Shown one piece after another: positions 63,141 through 64,000 of a stretch of DNA of 64,000 nucleotides; positions within the stretch are counted from its first letter, which is position 1; each line of letters begins with the position of its first letter. Below the pieces are notes generated by a model. It saw only the letters and a program-made list of their open reading frames with translations, had not been told where the DNA came from and did no database searches. A program made the position numbers and the translations under genes. This DNA is from Bryobacteraceae bacterium (GTDB lineage Bacteria; Acidobacteriota; Terriglobia; Bryobacterales; Bryobacteraceae). The stretch is from NCBI GenBank assembly GCA_025928545.1, contig JAICJH010000008.1:1-64000 (forward strand), written 5' to 3'.

Positions 63141-64000
63141 ATGCGAGTGGTTGTCATCGGAGGGACCGGACACATTGGTTCGTATCTGGTCCCGCTCCTG
63201 ATTAACGCCCATTTCGATACTGTGTGCGTTTCGCGAAGTCTGCGACAGCCCTATGTGGCGAGTTCCGCATGGGAAAAGGCTGAGCGGGTAAAGCGTGACC
63301 GCAACGATCCCGGCTTCGACGCCGCCATTGCGGGGCTCGGAAGCGACGCCGTCATCGATCTCACCTGTTACACGCCGAATTCCGCGATGACACTGGTGGA
63401 AGCATTGAGCGGACGGAAGACACGTTTGCTCCATTGCGGGACGATCTGGGTTCACGGCGCGAGCGCGGAGATTCCGACTACGGAAGATCAGCCGCGCTGC
63501 CCGATCTCGGATTACGGCGTTCGGAAAGCGGAGATCGAGAGCTTTCTGCTCCATCAGACCCAGGTTCCAGCCGCCGTCATTCATCCGGGCCACCTGGTGG
63601 GAGAAGGATGGGTGCCGTTGAATCCGACTGCAAATTTCAATCCACGGATTTTTGCGGACCTCGCAAGCGGCCGTGAGATCGCGCTCCCTAACCTTGGCAG
63701 GGAAACACTGCACCACGTTCACGCGGCCGACGTCGCGCAATGCTTTGTCAGGGCGCTGGAGCGCTGGCCGGCTGCCGAAGGACTGAGCTTTCATGCCGTT
63801 TCAGAAGGGGCGATCACGATGGCGGACTATGCCGGGGCCGTCGCGGGTTGGTACGGACAGAGGGCACGAATCTCTTTTCTGCCATGGGAAGAATGGCGCC
63901 GGACGGTGACAGAGAAAGAAGCGGCGGTTACCTGGGATCACATTGCCCGATCACCCAACTGCAGCATCAGCCGCGCGAAGGAACACCTTGGTTATTCGCC
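63141..64000 (+). CDS. NAD-dependent epimerase/dehydratase, 3' end cut by window edge
   Basis: The frame starts ATG 63141 and is open to the right edge (286 codons seen). MRVVVIGGTGHIGSYLVPLL is the Rossmann GxxGxxG of the SDR extended family, followed by VIDLTCYTPNSA, RLLHCGTIWVHGASAE, and the YxxxK pair in ISDYGVRKAEIESFLL. AAVIHPGHLVGEGW and LHHVHAADVAQCFVRALERW complete the usual pattern. It would epimerise, reduce or oxidise a sugar nucleotide or sugar acid. Operon with the SMP-30 gene. Confidence 0.92.
   Translation, partial: MRVVVIGGTGHIGSYLVPLLINAHFDTVCVSRSLRQPYVASSAWEKAERVKRDRNDPGFDAAIAGLGSDAVIDLTCYTPNSAMTLVEALSGRKTRLLHCGTIWVHGASAEIPTTEDQPRCPISDYGVRKAEIESFLLHQTQVPAAVIHPGHLVGEGWVPLNPTANFNPRIFADLASGREIALPNLGRETLHHVHAADVAQCFVRALERWPAAEGLSFHAVSEGAITMADYAGAVAGWYGQRARISFLPWEEWRRTVTEKEAAVTWDHIARSPNCSISRAKEHLGYS

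Noticed and set aside
1..64000. CRISPR arrays or IS elements
   Set aside because: No regularly spaced direct repeats and no transposase-like protein were seen on either strand.

Overview
This is a GC-rich window from a heterotrophic soil bacterium. I infer Acidobacteriota, probably the Bryobacterales/Solibacter side. The grounds are lineage-biased families seen together: a TIGR03435-type soil-associated protein, a TIGR03436-type VWA-like exported protein, a Hanks kinase fused to a TolB-like propeller, PEP-CTERM proteins, several PQQ dehydrogenases and DUF1080 proteins. No rRNA, CRISPR array, transposase or integrase gene was recognised.

Layout. 1-4.9 kb: a truncated exported esterase-like gene, a VOC protein, a receptor-like Ser/Thr kinase, a frameshifted antitoxin-like remnant and a small lipoprotein. 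5.5-22 kb: housekeeping and envelope genes, often convergent with almost no spacer: pyruvate carboxylase, VWA protein, a membrane protein, a 49-residue metallothionein, a PQQ dehydrogenase, an acyltransferase-hydrolase fusion, an exported PIG-L deacetylase, a TIGR03435 protein and a kinase-AAA-TPR regulator. 22-31.4 kb: a PEP-CTERM protein, then a divergent redox module (di-heme cytochrome and P450 on one side; thioredoxin-like, UnbV/CRTAC1 and a DUF1702-like protein on the other). 31.4-41.9 kb: a second PEP-CTERM protein, a serine beta-lactamase-fold hydrolase, two glycosyltransferases, comM/yifB, tRNA-Leu(CAA), an alkaline-phosphatase-fold membrane enzyme and a desaturase fused to a Rossmann domain. 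42-64 kb: a largely exported oxidative carbohydrate-catabolism island (TIM-barrel isomerases, amidohydrolase, two PQQ dehydrogenases, metallo-beta-lactamase-fold hydrolase, bicupin, ABM protein, SMP-30 lactonases, DUF1080 proteins, Nif3-like pair, esterase, IclR regulator, epimerase).

The most interesting observations are these. (1) Two short, decayed pieces of the comM 3' end lie at 26.45 kb and 34.0 kb, in the same orientation as the intact comM at 37.0-38.6 kb, as if DNA had accumulated repeatedly at the end of comM. (2) The divergent P450/di-heme cytochrome/thioredoxin/UnbV/DUF1702-like module resembles the accessory proteins of enediyne clusters but has no polyketide synthase. (3) At least ten mostly exported proteins carry Gly/Arg-rich low-complexity segments, inserted in unrelated folds, while typical cytoplasmic proteins do not. 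(4) A frameshifted C-terminal piece of a sialate O-acetylesterase lies in an apparently empty gap.

Several genes are annotated that are cut by the window edges (1-588, 63141-64000) or are very short (metallothionein, 10548-10697). All functional statements come from reading motifs; no database search was possible.
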